DNA from: Acinetobacter sp. ANC 4173
Lineage (GTDB): Bacteria > Pseudomonadota > Gammaproteobacteria > Pseudomonadales > Moraxellaceae
Direction: 5' to 3'
Assembly: GCF_004331255.1 (NCBI RefSeq)
Contig: NZ_SJOF01000008.1
Span: 98,254 to 162,253, forward strand
DNA length: 64,000 nucleotides
In this document: piece after piece, positions 47,385 through 56,743 of the stretch
Numbering within the stretch: position 1 is the stretch's first letter
Layout of the letters: every line of letters starts with the position of its first letter
Made by a program: the position numbers and the translations under genes
The notes under the pieces: model-generated
The model's input: the letters and a program-made list of their open reading frames with translations, nothing else
Told to the model about the DNA's origin: nothing
Databases searched by the model: none

Positions 47385-47987
47385 TTATTGGAAAACTTTA
47401 AATCGTTCCGTATTTTCAATATAAGTTTTTGCTTTGGCTTCTGCCTCTATTGAACCAAATACCAGTTGAGCACGTAGTTTCCAATTTTTAGGAATGTTCC
47501 ATTCTGCATGAACTTGCTGATCTACAATTGGGTTGTAATGCTGTAAAGAAGCCCCTAATCCTTCCGTATGCAACGCTGTCCATGTTGCAAATTGCGCCAT
47601 TGCGGTTGAATGCTCAGCCCAAATTGGAAAATTTTCAGCATATAAGGCAAAACGGTTTTGTAAATCTTCAATTACACTCATGTCTTCAAAGAATAAAACT
47701 GTCCCCAACCCTGCTGCGAAACTCTCCATCTTCGCTGCTGTTTTGGCTGCAGCGGCTTCATCCGTTGCATAAGTCTGTAGCTCTTGATTTACAAAGTTCC
47801 AAAATTTTTCATGTTCTGCATTCAATAAAATCACGGCGCGTGAAGACTGTGAATTAAATGATGATGGACTTTCACGAATCGTTCTTTGAATCAAATCCGT
47901 TAAATATTCAGGTGTTTGCGCTACATTTTTTGCCAATGCATAAATGGTACGGCGTTGTTCAATTAAGTTCAGGAATTCATTTGCCAT
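47385..47987 (-). CDS. Nitroreductase family protein (Frm2-like)
   Basis: 200 residues. FMN-binding fold with RRTIYALAKN, ESPSSFNSQSSRAVIL and the late LGASLQHYNP and W-x-L-RAQLVFG. This pattern fits the fungal Frm2/bacterial YdgI-like branch of nitroreductases (small homodimers). The natural substrate is unknown. It is monocistronic. Confidence 0.85.
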   Translation of the reverse strand: MANEFLNLIEQRRTIYALAKNVAQTPEYLTDLIQRTIRESPSSFNSQSSRAVILLNAEHEKFWNFVNQELQTYATDEAAAAKTAAKMESFAAGLGTVLFFEDMSVIEDLQNRFALYAENFPIWAEHSTAMAQFATWTALHTEGLGASLQHYNPIVDQQVHAEWNIPKNWKLRAQLVFGSIEAEAKAKTYIENTERFKVFQ

Positions 47988-48281
47988 GTTGCTTGCCTTG
48001 TTTGAATGATGGTTTTCGTAAAATGAGAATGCTTACCCAGCACTTTGCTGATATTGAATATTATGCAAAAATAATTCCAATTTACTTATAAATATTAAGA
48101 AAATTCATATTCATATTTTTTATATTTGGTAAAAACCAATTTAAATTTTATTTATTCTATTAAACGTAAATCACAACATAATACTAGGATCTAACAATGC
48201 AATTTTCTAAACTAGAAAACCATTTAGCTTCAATTACTAAATGGCTGCATTTTTTGAATCAGAGGATTTTTTATACAAAAC

Positions 48282-48776
48282 TCATGATAAATTTGCTTGT
48301 AATACATCATTCGAGATATGGTTTTTCCAAAGATCTCTTAGTGTCGGTAAATAAAACTTCTCACCCAGCTCAACCAATTCTGCATCAATCAAAGCATGAA
48401 TTTCGTGCATAAATAGATAATCGAGTTCTACTGTTTTCAATGTTGCATGTTTTTGGGCATCTGTTTTGCGCTTTTGTTGGGCACGTTTTACCAATCCATC
48501 TGCAAAATTTTTGTCTTTAAATTTTGCCAATGCACTTAAGCGTAATTCAACTACACCCCAACCACTTAAAAGCAACTTAAATAGCTCAAAATCTTGAGTC
48601 GTCGACTCCCACGTCATTTCTTCTAAGTTTTCATTTTCCGGTAATACTGGAAGTAGCAGCTCCATTACACTAGGAAAAATCTTTTTGAAATTAAGAATAA
48701 ATTTAACAGGATGCTCGCCAGGGTAATCCTTAAACTGCACATGTTTCTGCACATCTGTCAAATATATATCTAGCAT
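48282..48776 (-). CDS. Hypothetical protein
   Basis: 164 residues, soluble, helical, without signal or membrane segment. Opening MLDIYLTDVQKHVQFKDYPG and a basic stretch near residue 105 (RAQQKRKTDAQKHAT) are the main features. I recognise no family. It may be expressed with nothing else; fumC follows 90 bases away on the same strand but reads towards it. Confidence 0.6.
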   Translation of the reverse strand: MLDIYLTDVQKHVQFKDYPGEHPVKFILNFKKIFPSVMELLLPVLPENENLEEMTWESTTQDFELFKLLLSGWGVVELRLSALAKFKDKNFADGLVKRAQQKRKTDAQKHATLKTVELDYLFMHEIHALIDAELVELGEKFYLPTLRDLWKNHISNDVLQANLS

Positions 48777-48866
48777 AGGTCATCATCAGCGGTAAAAATC
48801 TAATGCATATTGTACGCACATCTGCGTCAGATAAAAACCGCTGATCTTATTTCGTTTTACAGAAGC

Positions 48867-50261
48867 TTATTTTACGTTCGGCGAAACCATGTTTTCTGGA
48901 CGTACCACTTCATCAAACTGCGCTTCTGTGACCAATTGCAGCTCTACAGCTACCTGTTTTAAGGTTTTTCCTTCCTTATAAGCGGTTTTGGCCACTTTTG
49001 CCGCATTTTCATAGCCAATCACTGGGTTTAATGCTGTTACCAACATTAGTGAGTTATGTAGGAAGTAATCTATTTTTTCTTTATTTGGTTCAATTCCGAC
49101 CGCACAATGCTCATTAAAGCTATTACATGCATCACCCAGCAGTTGAATAGACTGCAATAAGTTATAGGCGATTACAGGCATAAATACATTCAGCTCAAAA
49201 TTCCCTGAAGCACCTGCAACATTAATGGTTGTATCATTCCCCAACACTTGTGCAACTACCATCGTCATTGCTTCACTTTGGGTTGGATTGACTTTACCTG
49301 GCATAATACTTGAACCTGGCTCATTTTCGGGAATACGAATTTCACCAAAACCACAGCGCGGACCACTGGCCAACCAACGAATATCATTGGCAATTTTATT
49401 TAAACTCGCTGCCAGTGTTTTTAATGCACCAGATGCAAACACTGCTGCATCACGTCCAGCTAGAGCTTCAAATTTATTCGGTGCAGTGACAAAAGGTAGC
49501 CCTGTTAACTGAGCTAATTGCTCTGCTGCTTTTTCCGCATAATCAGGATGCGCGTTCAGTCCAGTACCAACAGCCGTTCCCCCTAAAGGTAACTCATATA
49601 AACCTGACAATGCCTGATGTAAGCGTTTTAAACCATGATCTAGCTGGGATACATAACCACTAAACTCTTGGCCCAAAGTTAACGGCGTTGCATCTTGTAA
49701 ATGAGTACGCCCAATTTTCACAATATCATTAAATTCTTGAGCTTTAGCATCTAAGGTGTTTCGCAATTGTGTTACCGCTGGAATCAATAATTCGTTAATT
49801 TGCAGACTCGCTGCAACATGAATTGCGGTTGGGAATGAATCATTTGTCGATTGTGCACGGTTTACATGGTCATTTGGATGTACAGGTTTTTGTGCACCAA
49901 GAGGATTGCCTAATTTTTGATTCGCGATATTGGCAATGACTTCATTACAGTTCATGTTACTTTGCGTACCCGAGCCTGTTTGCCACACCACCAATGGAAA
50001 TTGACTGTCCCACTGCCCCTGAATCACTTCTTCTGCTGCATCGACAATATAGTGTGCTAATTCTTGTGGTATTTGCTGCAAATCTGAATTGGTCAATGCG
50101 GCAGCTTTTTTCACAAGCCCCATTGCTCGAATCATTGGTCGAGGTAAACGTTCACCGCCAATTTTAAAGTTCTGCAAACTACGTTGAGTCTGTGCCCCCC
50201 ACATTGCGTCTACGGGAACTTCAACTTCACCCATGGTGTCATGTTCAATACGTGTATGCAT
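48867..50261 (-). CDS. fumC: Class II fumarate hydratase
   Basis: 464 residues. It interconverts fumarate and malate without an iron-sulfur cluster. The family signature [16 protein letters not shown] is complete, with [18 protein letters not shown] and [20 protein letters not shown] before it. A palindrome with a perfect Fur core overlaps the promoter region, which fits use of the iron-free fumarase when iron is short. Confidence 0.94.
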   Translation of the reverse strand: MHTRIEHDTMGEVEVPVDAMWGAQTQRSLQNFKIGGERLPRPMIRAMGLVKKAAALTNSDLQQIPQELAHYIVDAAEEVIQGQWDSQFPLVVWQTGSGTQSNMNCNEVIANIANQKLGNPLGAQKPVHPNDHVNRAQSTNDSFPTAIHVAASLQINELLIPAVTQLRNTLDAKAQEFNDIVKIGRTHLQDATPLTLGQEFSGYVSQLDHGLKRLHQALSGLYELPLGGTAVGTGLNAHPDYAEKAAEQLAQLTGLPFVTAPNKFEALAGRDAAVFASGALKTLAASLNKIANDIRWLASGPRCGFGEIRIPENEPGSSIMPGKVNPTQSEAMTMVVAQVLGNDTTINVAGASGNFELNVFMPVIAYNLLQSIQLLGDACNSFNEHCAVGIEPNKEKIDYFLHNSLMLVTALNPVIGYENAAKVAKTAYKEGKTLKQVAVELQLVTEAQFDEVVRPENMVSPNVK

Positions 50262-50342
50262 GTTTACCTCTATCTTTATCTATGATCTTTTTACTTATTC
50301 AGGTATTGAATAGCTTTGTTATTTTAATGCAATACCAATAGT

Positions 50343-50371
50343 GAGTAAACGATAATTATTATCGTTTACTC
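50343..50371 (-). promoter_or_regulatory. Fur-type palindrome at the fumC promoter
   Basis: A 13-bp perfect inverted repeat around GATAAT-T-ATTATC (50351-50363), the 6-1-6 core of a Fur box. On the minus strand TTTACT (50349-50344), 17 bases, TAAAAT (50326-50321) form the fumC promoter, so the core abuts the -35. The same palindrome could end galE transcripts but has no T-run. Confidence 0.5.
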
Positions 50372-50385
50372 CGATTTTGATTTAT

Positions 50386-51390
50386 TTAAGTTCGCAACGT
50401 ATTTTGATAAAAACGCCACTCATCTTCCAACATCTGGGTCAAACTACGTTGTGCTTTCCAGCCTAAAAGTTGCTCGGCTTTCTCTGTATTTGCTCCAACC
50501 TGATCCAGCTCTTGACCAATCAAGTAATCTGTATCCATGGTCTTGATTTCAGCACCTGTCACATGCGCAATCTGTTGCAACAAACTTTGAATCGAATAAT
50601 TCGCACCTGCTATATTAAACGCCTCACACGTATGCTGTTGGGTATATAGCCATTTCAAAGCAGCAATCACCGCATCACAACTATCCAGAACGTGTACAAA
50701 TCCGCGCTCTACAGTACCATCAGCCGTTTTAGCCTGCTTATGTAAATCAATATATTCGCGTTGTCGTGCTGCAACTTGCATGGCCAACGGCACAATATTT
50801 TTCGGTAATGGTTGTACAAACTCACCTAGAACACCATGTTCAAATGCACCCACCACATTACCCAGTCTTAGAATGGCAATATTCCATTCTTCATCGGTCT
50901 TAAAGGTGTCACGTATAATTTCCTCAATCATTTGTTGAGACTTAATATACGGATTGGGGTAAGCATAGTTAAATGGCATATCTTCCTGAAGATCAAGACC
51001 CGACTCACCATATACCGCTAAACTCGATAAATGCACCAAATGTCGTACACCCGTTCGTTGCATGGCACGCATTAAACTCATAATACAACTGACATTATCA
51101 TTGTAATACTCAAGTGGCTTTAACACCGACTCTTGTAAAGATTTGAACCCCGCCGTATGTACAACAGCATTGACTGTGTATTGTTCAAAGACCTTATTCA
51201 AAGCGGGCGTATTGCGAATATCCAGCTTTGCAAATGGAACATACATCCCAGAGATGTATTCTAATCGTTCCAAGGTCTGTAGATTGGCATTGGACAAATT
51301 ATCTACAATAATGACTTCCTGCCCCTGAGCCATTAAGCTAAGAGCGACATGCGAGCCTATAAAGCCTAATCCACCAGTTACTAAAATCAT
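50386..51390 (-). CDS. UDP-glucose 4-epimerase-like protein with altered active site
   Basis: 334 residues, extended SDR fold, closest to GalE. NAD motif VTGGLGFIGSH, conserved HTAGFKSLQESV, and LSSLAVYGES with the active-site serine. The YxxxK motif is broken: the tyrosine is present (Tyr148) but the lysine position is Gln152 (PYIKSQQM; E. coli GalE has PYGKSKLM). The DNA reads CAA there, so it is not a misreading. Activity may be reduced or changed. No gal genes adjoin; it is divergent from tusD. Confidence 0.82.
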   Translation of the reverse strand: MILVTGGLGFIGSHVALSLMAQGQEVIIVDNLSNANLQTLERLEYISGMYVPFAKLDIRNTPALNKVFEQYTVNAVVHTAGFKSLQESVLKPLEYYNDNVSCIMSLMRAMQRTGVRHLVHLSSLAVYGESGLDLQEDMPFNYAYPNPYIKSQQMIEEIIRDTFKTDEEWNIAILRLGNVVGAFEHGVLGEFVQPLPKNIVPLAMQVAARQREYIDLHKQAKTADGTVERGFVHVLDSCDAVIAALKWLYTQQHTCEAFNIAGANYSIQSLLQQIAHVTGAEIKTMDTDYLIGQELDQVGANTEKAEQLLGWKAQRSLTQMLEDEWRFYQNTLRT

Positions 51391-51461
51391 TGTATACTAC
51401 CTTTTTCTTATGAAGTCTGGACGTTCCAAGTTTCGATTGGTACAGCCTTTAAGTGAATTCC

Positions 51462-51830
51462 ATGAGTACATTACTGTTAATTACCTCTGCTCCTACATCT
51501 ATTCATGCTTGGCATGCACTCGGGCTTGCACAAGCGTTACATACACAGCAAGAAGCATTCCGTGTTTTCTTCTATCAAGACGGCGTTTCCGTAGCCAACG
51601 CCCTGCAATGGGTACCCGATGACCAACGTAACCTCACGACAGAGTGGCAAAAACTCAGTATTCGCTTACCTGTTTGTGTAAGTGCAGCTTTGGCAAGGGG
51701 TATCACAGATGAAGAAAATGCAAAAAGACACAATATTGACCAACATAACTTAGCGTATGGCTTTGAATTGGTCGGTTTGGGTGAACTTGCCGATGCCGTA
51801 CAATCCACTGAACGTCTAATTCAATTTTAA
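51462..51830 (+). CDS. tusD: Sulfurtransferase complex subunit TusD
   Basis: 122 residues, DsrE fold. The active cysteine is Cys72 in RLPVCVSAALARGI, the persulfide carrier of TusBCD. It relays sulfur from TusA to TusE for 2-thiouridine in tRNA. I chose the ATG at 51462; a GTG nine bases upstream is possible. First of four genes tusD-C-B-E. Confidence 0.88.
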   Translation: MSTLLLITSAPTSIHAWHALGLAQALHTQQEAFRVFFYQDGVSVANALQWVPDDQRNLTTEWQKLSIRLPVCVSAALARGITDEENAKRHNIDQHNLAYGFELVGLGELADAVQSTERLIQF

Positions 51831-51874
51831 GTGGTTATTTTTGGCGAATTTGTTGCATTTAAAAGGTAAATTGT

Positions 51875-52225
51875 GTGAAAACTGTACTCGTGATATTAAC
51901 CCAAGCCAACCTAACCAGCTTACACGTGCATGAAAGCCTTGCTGCGACTATGGTTTTAGCGACATTCGGGTGTGAAGTCAAGGTTTTACTCATGAATGCT
52001 GCGCTCAGCTTATTACAAGCGGAACAACAGTTTGAAGCGATTAAACACGCCTTTAAACTGGCATCCAATATGGTTGATAGCTTTGAATTTTACGACCTAA
52101 CCCCAGTTTTGGTGGAAAGTGTGAATCAAAACCACCCTTTTGTGGCTCAAGCACAACAAGAAATTGAATTTGTCGAACTAAATGCCCAGTTTTTACAAGA
52201 CTTCGACCACGTTTTATATTGGTAA
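51875..52225 (+). CDS. tusC: Sulfurtransferase complex subunit TusC
   Basis: 116 residues, DsrF-like. Starts GTG after AAAAGG. Third-domain position and length fit TusC (VKTVLVILTQANLTSLHVHESLAATMVLATFG). Part of the TusBCD hexamer, between tusD and tusB. Confidence 0.8.
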   Translation: MKTVLVILTQANLTSLHVHESLAATMVLATFGCEVKVLLMNAALSLLQAEQQFEAIKHAFKLASNMVDSFEFYDLTPVLVESVNQNHPFVAQAQQEIEFVELNAQFLQDFDHVLYW

Positions 52226-52241
52226 CGGATGAATATTTTTT

Positions 52242-52526
52242 ATGCTGACATCTACACTTTTTTTAATTCAATCAGATTATTCTTCCGCAAGTACTAAACT
52301 CGTTCAGCTCCAATCCGTATTACAAAGCAGTGACAGTGTCGTACTGATGGGAGATGCTGTCTTACACGCACAGCATGATACATTACAGCATGTCGAGCGA
52401 CTCTATGTTCTAGATACGGATGCTGCATTACTGATTCAACAATTGCCAACACACATCCAAGTCATTTCTTATGCTCAATTTGCCGACATTTGTTTGGCAC
52501 ATACGCGCTGCATGACCATTAAATAA
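52242..52526 (+). CDS. tusB: Sulfurtransferase complex subunit TusB
   Basis: 94 residues, DsrH family, the smallest and least conserved subunit. Recognition rests on length, the LTSTLFLIQSD start, the SSDSVVLMGDAV segment and its place between tusC and tusE. Confidence 0.75.
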   Translation: MLTSTLFLIQSDYSSASTKLVQLQSVLQSSDSVVLMGDAVLHAQHDTLQHVERLYVLDTDAALLIQQLPTHIQVISYAQFADICLAHTRCMTIK

Positions 52527-52542
52527 TAGGTTTAAAAATATC

Positions 52543-52857
52543 ATGATGAATCTAGAACTTGATCAAGATGGTCATTTGGTCGATTACACCATCTGGACAC
52601 CTCAAGTCGCTCAAGAGCTGGCAAATAGTCTTGAACTTGAATTGACCGACTGGCATTTGAGTATTTTACATGCTGTACGTCAGTTTTATCAGCAATTTGG
52701 ACATTCCCCTGCAACTCGTCCGCTCATTAAATTTTTAATGAAAAGCGTAAGCTCAGATATTAACAATGCAGTTCTGCAAGAAAAATTTAATACAGGTCTT
52801 GTTGCCCGACATTTAAGTCGCCTTGCTGGTATTCCAAAACCTGCTAATTGTTTATAA
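52543..52857 (+). CDS. tusE: Sulfur relay protein TusE (DsrC family)
   Basis: 104 residues. Conserved DWHLSILHAVRQFYQQFGHSPATRPLIKFL and the C-terminal arm GIPKPANCL with the penultimate Cys103, which accepts sulfur from TusD. It passes it to MnmA for tRNA 2-thiouridine. Last gene of the tus operon. Confidence 0.88.
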   Translation: MMNLELDQDGHLVDYTIWTPQVAQELANSLELELTDWHLSILHAVRQFYQQFGHSPATRPLIKFLMKSVSSDINNAVLQEKFNTGLVARHLSRLAGIPKPANCL

Positions 52858-52868
52858 GCCAAACATGC

Positions 52869-53426
52869 TTAAGCCTGTTTGGTTTGATCAACAGGCTGAA
52901 CAGCCTCTAATTGGAATGGATGATGACGAAAAATTGGTTTCACCTGCCGTGCGTTCAACGGTTCTTTACATTCTGAACACACTGTTATGGCTGTAAATAT
53001 TTGACCGCATTGTTTATGCATCAGCTGCATAGGCTTACCCGTACCATCATCCATCCACTTATCTGCCCAAGTCACCATACTCATCAGCACAGGATAAAGT
53101 TCTAGACCTTTTTCGGTTAAGCAATATTCAAAACGTTGCTGTCTTTCAATATACGGTTTTTTTTCTAAAATTTGCTGGTCAACCAAACGCTTTAAGCGAT
53201 CAGCCAAGACATGTCGAGTCACACCCAATTGCTGCTGAAAATCGTCAAAACGACGCATGCCCATAAATGCATTACGCAAGACCAATAATGTCCATCGATC
53301 TCCAACAATCGATAGGGCTCGTGCGATTGAACAAGGCTGTTCGCCAATTTCATCCCATTTCATAGATTTCGTCATTCCAACTGTTTCTTCTTCAAAAGTA
53401 TCGGATTGTGACGTTTTTGACAACAT
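52869..53426 (-). CDS. HxlR-family transcriptional regulator
   Basis: 185 residues. The winged helix is CSIARALSIVGDRWTLLVLRNAFMGMRRFDDFQQQLGVTRHVLADRLKRLV, typical of HxlR. A C-terminal extension has two Cys-rich turns (KQCGQIF and CSECKEPL), which could bind metal. The true start may be residue 18 or 22 (MTKSMKWDEIG). It converges on tusE; its target is unknown. Confidence 0.83.
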   Translation of the reverse strand: MLSKTSQSDTFEEETVGMTKSMKWDEIGEQPCSIARALSIVGDRWTLLVLRNAFMGMRRFDDFQQQLGVTRHVLADRLKRLVDQQILEKKPYIERQQRFEYCLTEKGLELYPVLMSMVTWADKWMDDGTGKPMQLMHKQCGQIFTAITVCSECKEPLNARQVKPIFRHHPFQLEAVQPVDQTKQA

Positions 53427-53451
53427 TACTGTCTACATCTAGATCAGTAAT

Positions 53452-53478
53452 AAAAAAAGCCATGTTATTCACATGGCT
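53452..53478 (-). terminator. Terminator after the Imm33 gene
   Basis: Perfect 8-bp stem AGCCATGT / ACATGGCT with a five-base loop; on the minus strand a run of T follows. It separates the Imm33 gene from the HxlR gene. Confidence 0.7.
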
Positions 53479-53619
53479 ATTAAGAGGTAAAAATAACAAT
53501 TAGGGAAGTAGTTGCTCGCTAAAAAGGATTTGCCCTTTCAACATAACTATTTTGATCGTATTCAACGTATCATTTCCCGTCATTTTTATATCATTTTCAG
53601 TCAAATTTAAGCAATACGC

Positions 53620-53958
53620 TTAAATTGCATCACCTTCTTTCCATACATCTTCGTATTCTTCCCGATCAATCATAAAACGATAACCATGTTCCAATGCCAA
53701 AAATGGGAGCACTTCGGGTAAAAGTTCCTGCAAATCCTTTACACAAACCGTTTGAAAAAAATCTTCACGGTCATCATGCTCACCCGCATAAATAAACCAG
53801 GTGACATCTTCCCCAGCTTCTGGCTTGTTACGAATACCGACAATTGGCTCTTGGTGTAATGAATCTACAGCAACAGCAATCACATCATCCTCATGCACTG
53901 CAATATACGCCGAGCCATATTCTTCACATACCAGTTTTTGTTCCGTGATTAAATCCAT
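53620..53958 (-). CDS. Imm33-domain (immunity-like) protein
   Basis: 112 residues, acidic. VTWFIYAGEHDDREDFFQTVCVKDLQELLPEVLPFLALEHGYRFMIDREEYEDVWKEG fits the Imm33 immunity domain, in which W-x-I-xAGE, a D-x-x-FF step, PEV and YRFxIDxxYEDVW recur. No toxin gene is near, so it may be an orphan immunity or a housekeeping relative. The ATG at 53958 follows TTGGA. Confidence 0.65.
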   Translation of the reverse strand: MDLITEQKLVCEEYGSAYIAVHEDDVIAVAVDSLHQEPIVGIRNKPEAGEDVTWFIYAGEHDDREDFFQTVCVKDLQELLPEVLPFLALEHGYRFMIDREEYEDVWKEGDAI

Positions 53959-54070
53959 TGTGGATTCCAAATACAATTATTTATGTTCCGCAGTTTAGAA
54001 CCAAGTGCAATTTGCCTCAAGTCATCCCTACACAAAATATACTGTCACGCGGTTTATTTTTCTGCTAATC

Positions 54071-54091
54071 TTGATTATGTAACTTTATCAA
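54071..54091 (+). promoter_or_regulatory. UmuDAb/DdrR-type operator
   Basis: Palindrome TTGAT...ATGTAACTTT...ATCAA, 21 bases, ending 8 bases before the umuD start. It differs at three positions from the operator I recall for UmuDAb-regulated genes of Acinetobacter (TTGAA...ATGTAACTTT...TTCAA). Confidence 0.7.
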
Positions 54092-54099
54092 GGTGAATT

Positions 54100-54696
54100 A
54101 TGAGCGAGTCAAATATAACCTCTCACGGCGGCAAACGTGCCAATGCAGGACGCAAATCTCATTACACTGAAAAAACAGTCGTTATGCGCGTGCCCGAGTC
54201 TAAAGTAATGGCCATTAAAGAATGGCTAAAACCTGTACCAGAAGATGACCGTCAGAACACCATTCAACTGAATCCAATTCATTTACAAACTGAATTATCA
54301 ATTCCGTCCCCACTCGAATCTGTTGCGGCTGGATTTCCCTCGCCCGCGCAAGACTATATAGAAGATTACATCGATTTAAATAAGTATTTGGTTAAAAACC
54401 CAGCCAGTACTTTTATTTTACGCGTGGATTCTTTATCGATGAAAAATGCAGAAATTGATGCTGGAGACCAAATTCTGATTGACCGTAAATTAAATGCCGA
54501 ACATGGCGATATTGTATTAGCACTCATCAACAATGAATTTACGGTTAAACGCTTTATGCAAGATAAACATACGGATCATGGCTTTAGATTTTGGCTAAAA
54601 GCAGAGAATCCTGACTATCCTGACATCTACCCGCGTGGTGAGGAAAATATTGCAATTTGGGGTGTTGTCATCTGTATTTTAAAAAAGCTCAAATAA
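54100..54696 (+). CDS. umuD: UmuD-like autoproteolytic regulator (UmuDAb type)
   Basis: 198 residues, longer than E. coli UmuD (139). The extra N-terminus starts SESNITSHGGKRANAGRKS. Cleavage site Ala77-Gly78 (VAAGFPSP), Ser113 (LSMKNAEID) and Lys150 (TVKRFMQD) form the LexA-type apparatus; all are shifted by six from the 83-84/119/156 known for UmuDAb. In Acinetobacter the long form represses DNA damage genes until RecA-induced cleavage. Its own operator lies upstream, and umuC follows, so it probably serves both as repressor and polymerase subunit. Confidence 0.85.
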   Translation: MSESNITSHGGKRANAGRKSHYTEKTVVMRVPESKVMAIKEWLKPVPEDDRQNTIQLNPIHLQTELSIPSPLESVAAGFPSPAQDYIEDYIDLNKYLVKNPASTFILRVDSLSMKNAEIDAGDQILIDRKLNAEHGDIVLALINNEFTVKRFMQDKHTDHGFRFWLKAENPDYPDIYPRGEENIAIWGVVICILKKLK

Positions 54697-54705
54697 GTGA
54701 CGATT

Positions 54706-56034
54706 ATGGACAAGCTTTATCATCAACAACTTTATGCACTGATTGACATTAACAACTGTTATGTCAGTTGTGAACGTGTATTTAACCCAAAATTGAATGA
54801 TAAGCCTGTAGTCGTGCTCAGTAATAATGATGGTTGTGTCATTTCACGTAGCAATGAAGCCAAGGCCCTGAATATTTCTATGGCAGTGCCGTGGCATGAA
54901 ATTGAACGGGAAGCATTAAAAGCAGGTGTGCAAGTCTTATCTAGTAATTATCCGCTCTATGCCAATATGTCACGTCGTTTTTTTGAGATTTTAGGTGAGC
55001 ACTTTAATGATCAGGACTTAGAACCCTACTCGATTGATGAATGTTTTATACGGCTCACGAGCTACGCACAACTTTTCGATATCGAACAATATTGTCGAGA
55101 ACTTGTGAACAAAATTGCACAATGGCTTGGCTTACCGTGTTGTATCGGAATTGGTTATTCCAAAACTCAGGCGAAACTTGCTAATCATTTTGCTAAGAAA
55201 CGAAAGAGCTTTAATCAAGTCTGTTTTTTGCCTGCATTGGACTTATGCAGTTTTGAAGGGCTGCTACTCGAAACGCCTGTAGAAGAAATTTGGGGTATTG
55301 GACGAAAAATCGGTAAAAAATTACAGCATTATGCAATTCATAATAGCTTTGACTTAACTTTTGCCAATGAGCATTACCTCAGTAAAGAGTTTTCTGTACT
55401 CATTGCACGTACAATCCGTGAGCTAAAAGGTCAGTCCTGTATTGCATTAGATGATCCGACATTACCAGCAAAAAACATACTTTCATCGCGCAGTTTTGCC
55501 AAATCACTGTCACAGAAAGAGATCATAAAACAAGCACTGATTTTTCATGTCAATCGTGTACATAAACGCCTCATGCAACAGCAGCAACTCTGCGCCTGCA
55601 TCCATGTTTCTTTATATGAAAAAATCCCTCAATCACCACATAAAAAAAGCCACTCACATGCCGTAGGTTTAGAATATGCCAGTGATGATCTTCTAGTTTT
55701 AAGCAGAGCTTCTGTTCAGCAAATTGATGTTTTATTTGAAGAAAATAAGAAGTATGTGAAGGTTGCAATCATGCTTTCTGCTCTACATCCCAAAAGCCAG
55801 CATATTGATGACTTATGGCAACCCATCAACTTGATTCAACAACGCGAAGAACTGATGAAAACCTTGTACAAAATGAAACATCGTTATGGTTCAGATTGCA
55901 TACAAATTGGTTATCATTCCAACAGTACTACATGGCAGATGAAACAACTGCATCGTTCGCCCCGTTATACAACATGTTGGAATGAAATGTTAACAATTGA
56001 TGATTCTCTATTCAGCCAAAAGACATGTAAATGA
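54706..56034 (+). CDS. umuC: Error-prone DNA polymerase V catalytic subunit UmuC
   Basis: 442 residues, Y-family. Palm motifs YALIDINNCYVSCERVF and PYSIDECFI carry the metal-binding acidic residues; the helix-hairpin-helix region is EIWGIGRKIGKKLQHY; DUF4113-like end. The ATG at 54706 lies 9 bases after the umuD stop with AAGTGA before it, so it is expressed with umuD under the damage operator. Confidence 0.92.
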   Translation: MDKLYHQQLYALIDINNCYVSCERVFNPKLNDKPVVVLSNNDGCVISRSNEAKALNISMAVPWHEIEREALKAGVQVLSSNYPLYANMSRRFFEILGEHFNDQDLEPYSIDECFIRLTSYAQLFDIEQYCRELVNKIAQWLGLPCCIGIGYSKTQAKLANHFAKKRKSFNQVCFLPALDLCSFEGLLLETPVEEIWGIGRKIGKKLQHYAIHNSFDLTFANEHYLSKEFSVLIARTIRELKGQSCIALDDPTLPAKNILSSRSFAKSLSQKEIIKQALIFHVNRVHKRLMQQQQLCACIHVSLYEKIPQSPHKKSHSHAVGLEYASDDLLVLSRASVQQIDVLFEENKKYVKVAIMLSALHPKSQHIDDLWQPINLIQQREELMKTLYKMKHRYGSDCIQIGYHSNSTTWQMKQLHRSPRYTTCWNEMLTIDDSLFSQKTCK

Positions 56035-56271
56035 GCTGTTTTGGTCAATTTATACTTTAAAAGAAAATAACTGCTATATCGTAAATTTTGTCATTTTTTA
56101 ACATTGCCAATTGTTAGCAAAGTTCGCAATATATGTTCCAAGTTCTGGTACATGCTTTCTACAACAATTCAAATAAAAATCAAAAGACTTGTAGGATACT
56201 ATGCCATAATAAGCAAACTTTGCAGAGATCTTGCAAAGCAATATTGCAAACTTAAAATTGGAGCGTGCTGA

Positions 56272-56721
56272 ATGAGTTCGACCATTTTGGTCATTCATGG
56301 ACCGAATTTAAACTTACTAGGAAAACGAGAACCTGAAGTATATGGTTACTTGACCCTAGAGGATATCAATCAGCAACTCATCTCTCAAGCGCAAAAAGCA
56401 TCAACAACGCTCAATACTTTTCAAAGTAATTGGGAAGGTGCCATTGTCGACCGAATTCATCAAGCGCAACAAGAAGGCGTACAGTTCATCATTATTAATC
56501 CTGCCGCACTGACACATACCTCAGTTGCAGTACGTGATGCTCTTCTTGGCGTAGCAATACCTTTTATTGAAGTGCATTTGTCAAATGTTCATGCCCGTGA
56601 AGCATTTCGACATCACTCCTATCTTTCCGATAAAGCCGTTGGCGTAATTTGCGGTTTAGGTGCTAAGGGTTATACCGCGGCACTCGATTACGCCCTCGAA
56701 AAAATTCAACCATCTAAGTAA
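56272..56721 (+). CDS. aroQ: Type II 3-dehydroquinate dehydratase
   Basis: 149 residues. [17 protein letters not shown] with the catalytic tyrosine and arginine, [16 protein letters not shown] with the active asparagine, and [19 protein letters not shown]. It catalyses the third step of the shikimate pathway. First gene of aroQ-accB-accC. Confidence 0.94.
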   Translation: MSSTILVIHGPNLNLLGKREPEVYGYLTLEDINQQLISQAQKASTTLNTFQSNWEGAIVDRIHQAQQEGVQFIIINPAALTHTSVAVRDALLGVAIPFIEVHLSNVHAREAFRHHSYLSDKAVGVICGLGAKGYTAALDYALEKIQPSK

Positions 56722-56743
56722 TCATAATTAGGAATACTGTCTC

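Noticed and set aside
48784..48856. Long-range inverted arms ATCAGCGGT / ACCGCTGAT between fumC and the hypothetical gene
   Set aside because: The arms are only nine bases and far apart with an unstructured middle; a terminator role is possible but not supported enough to annotate.
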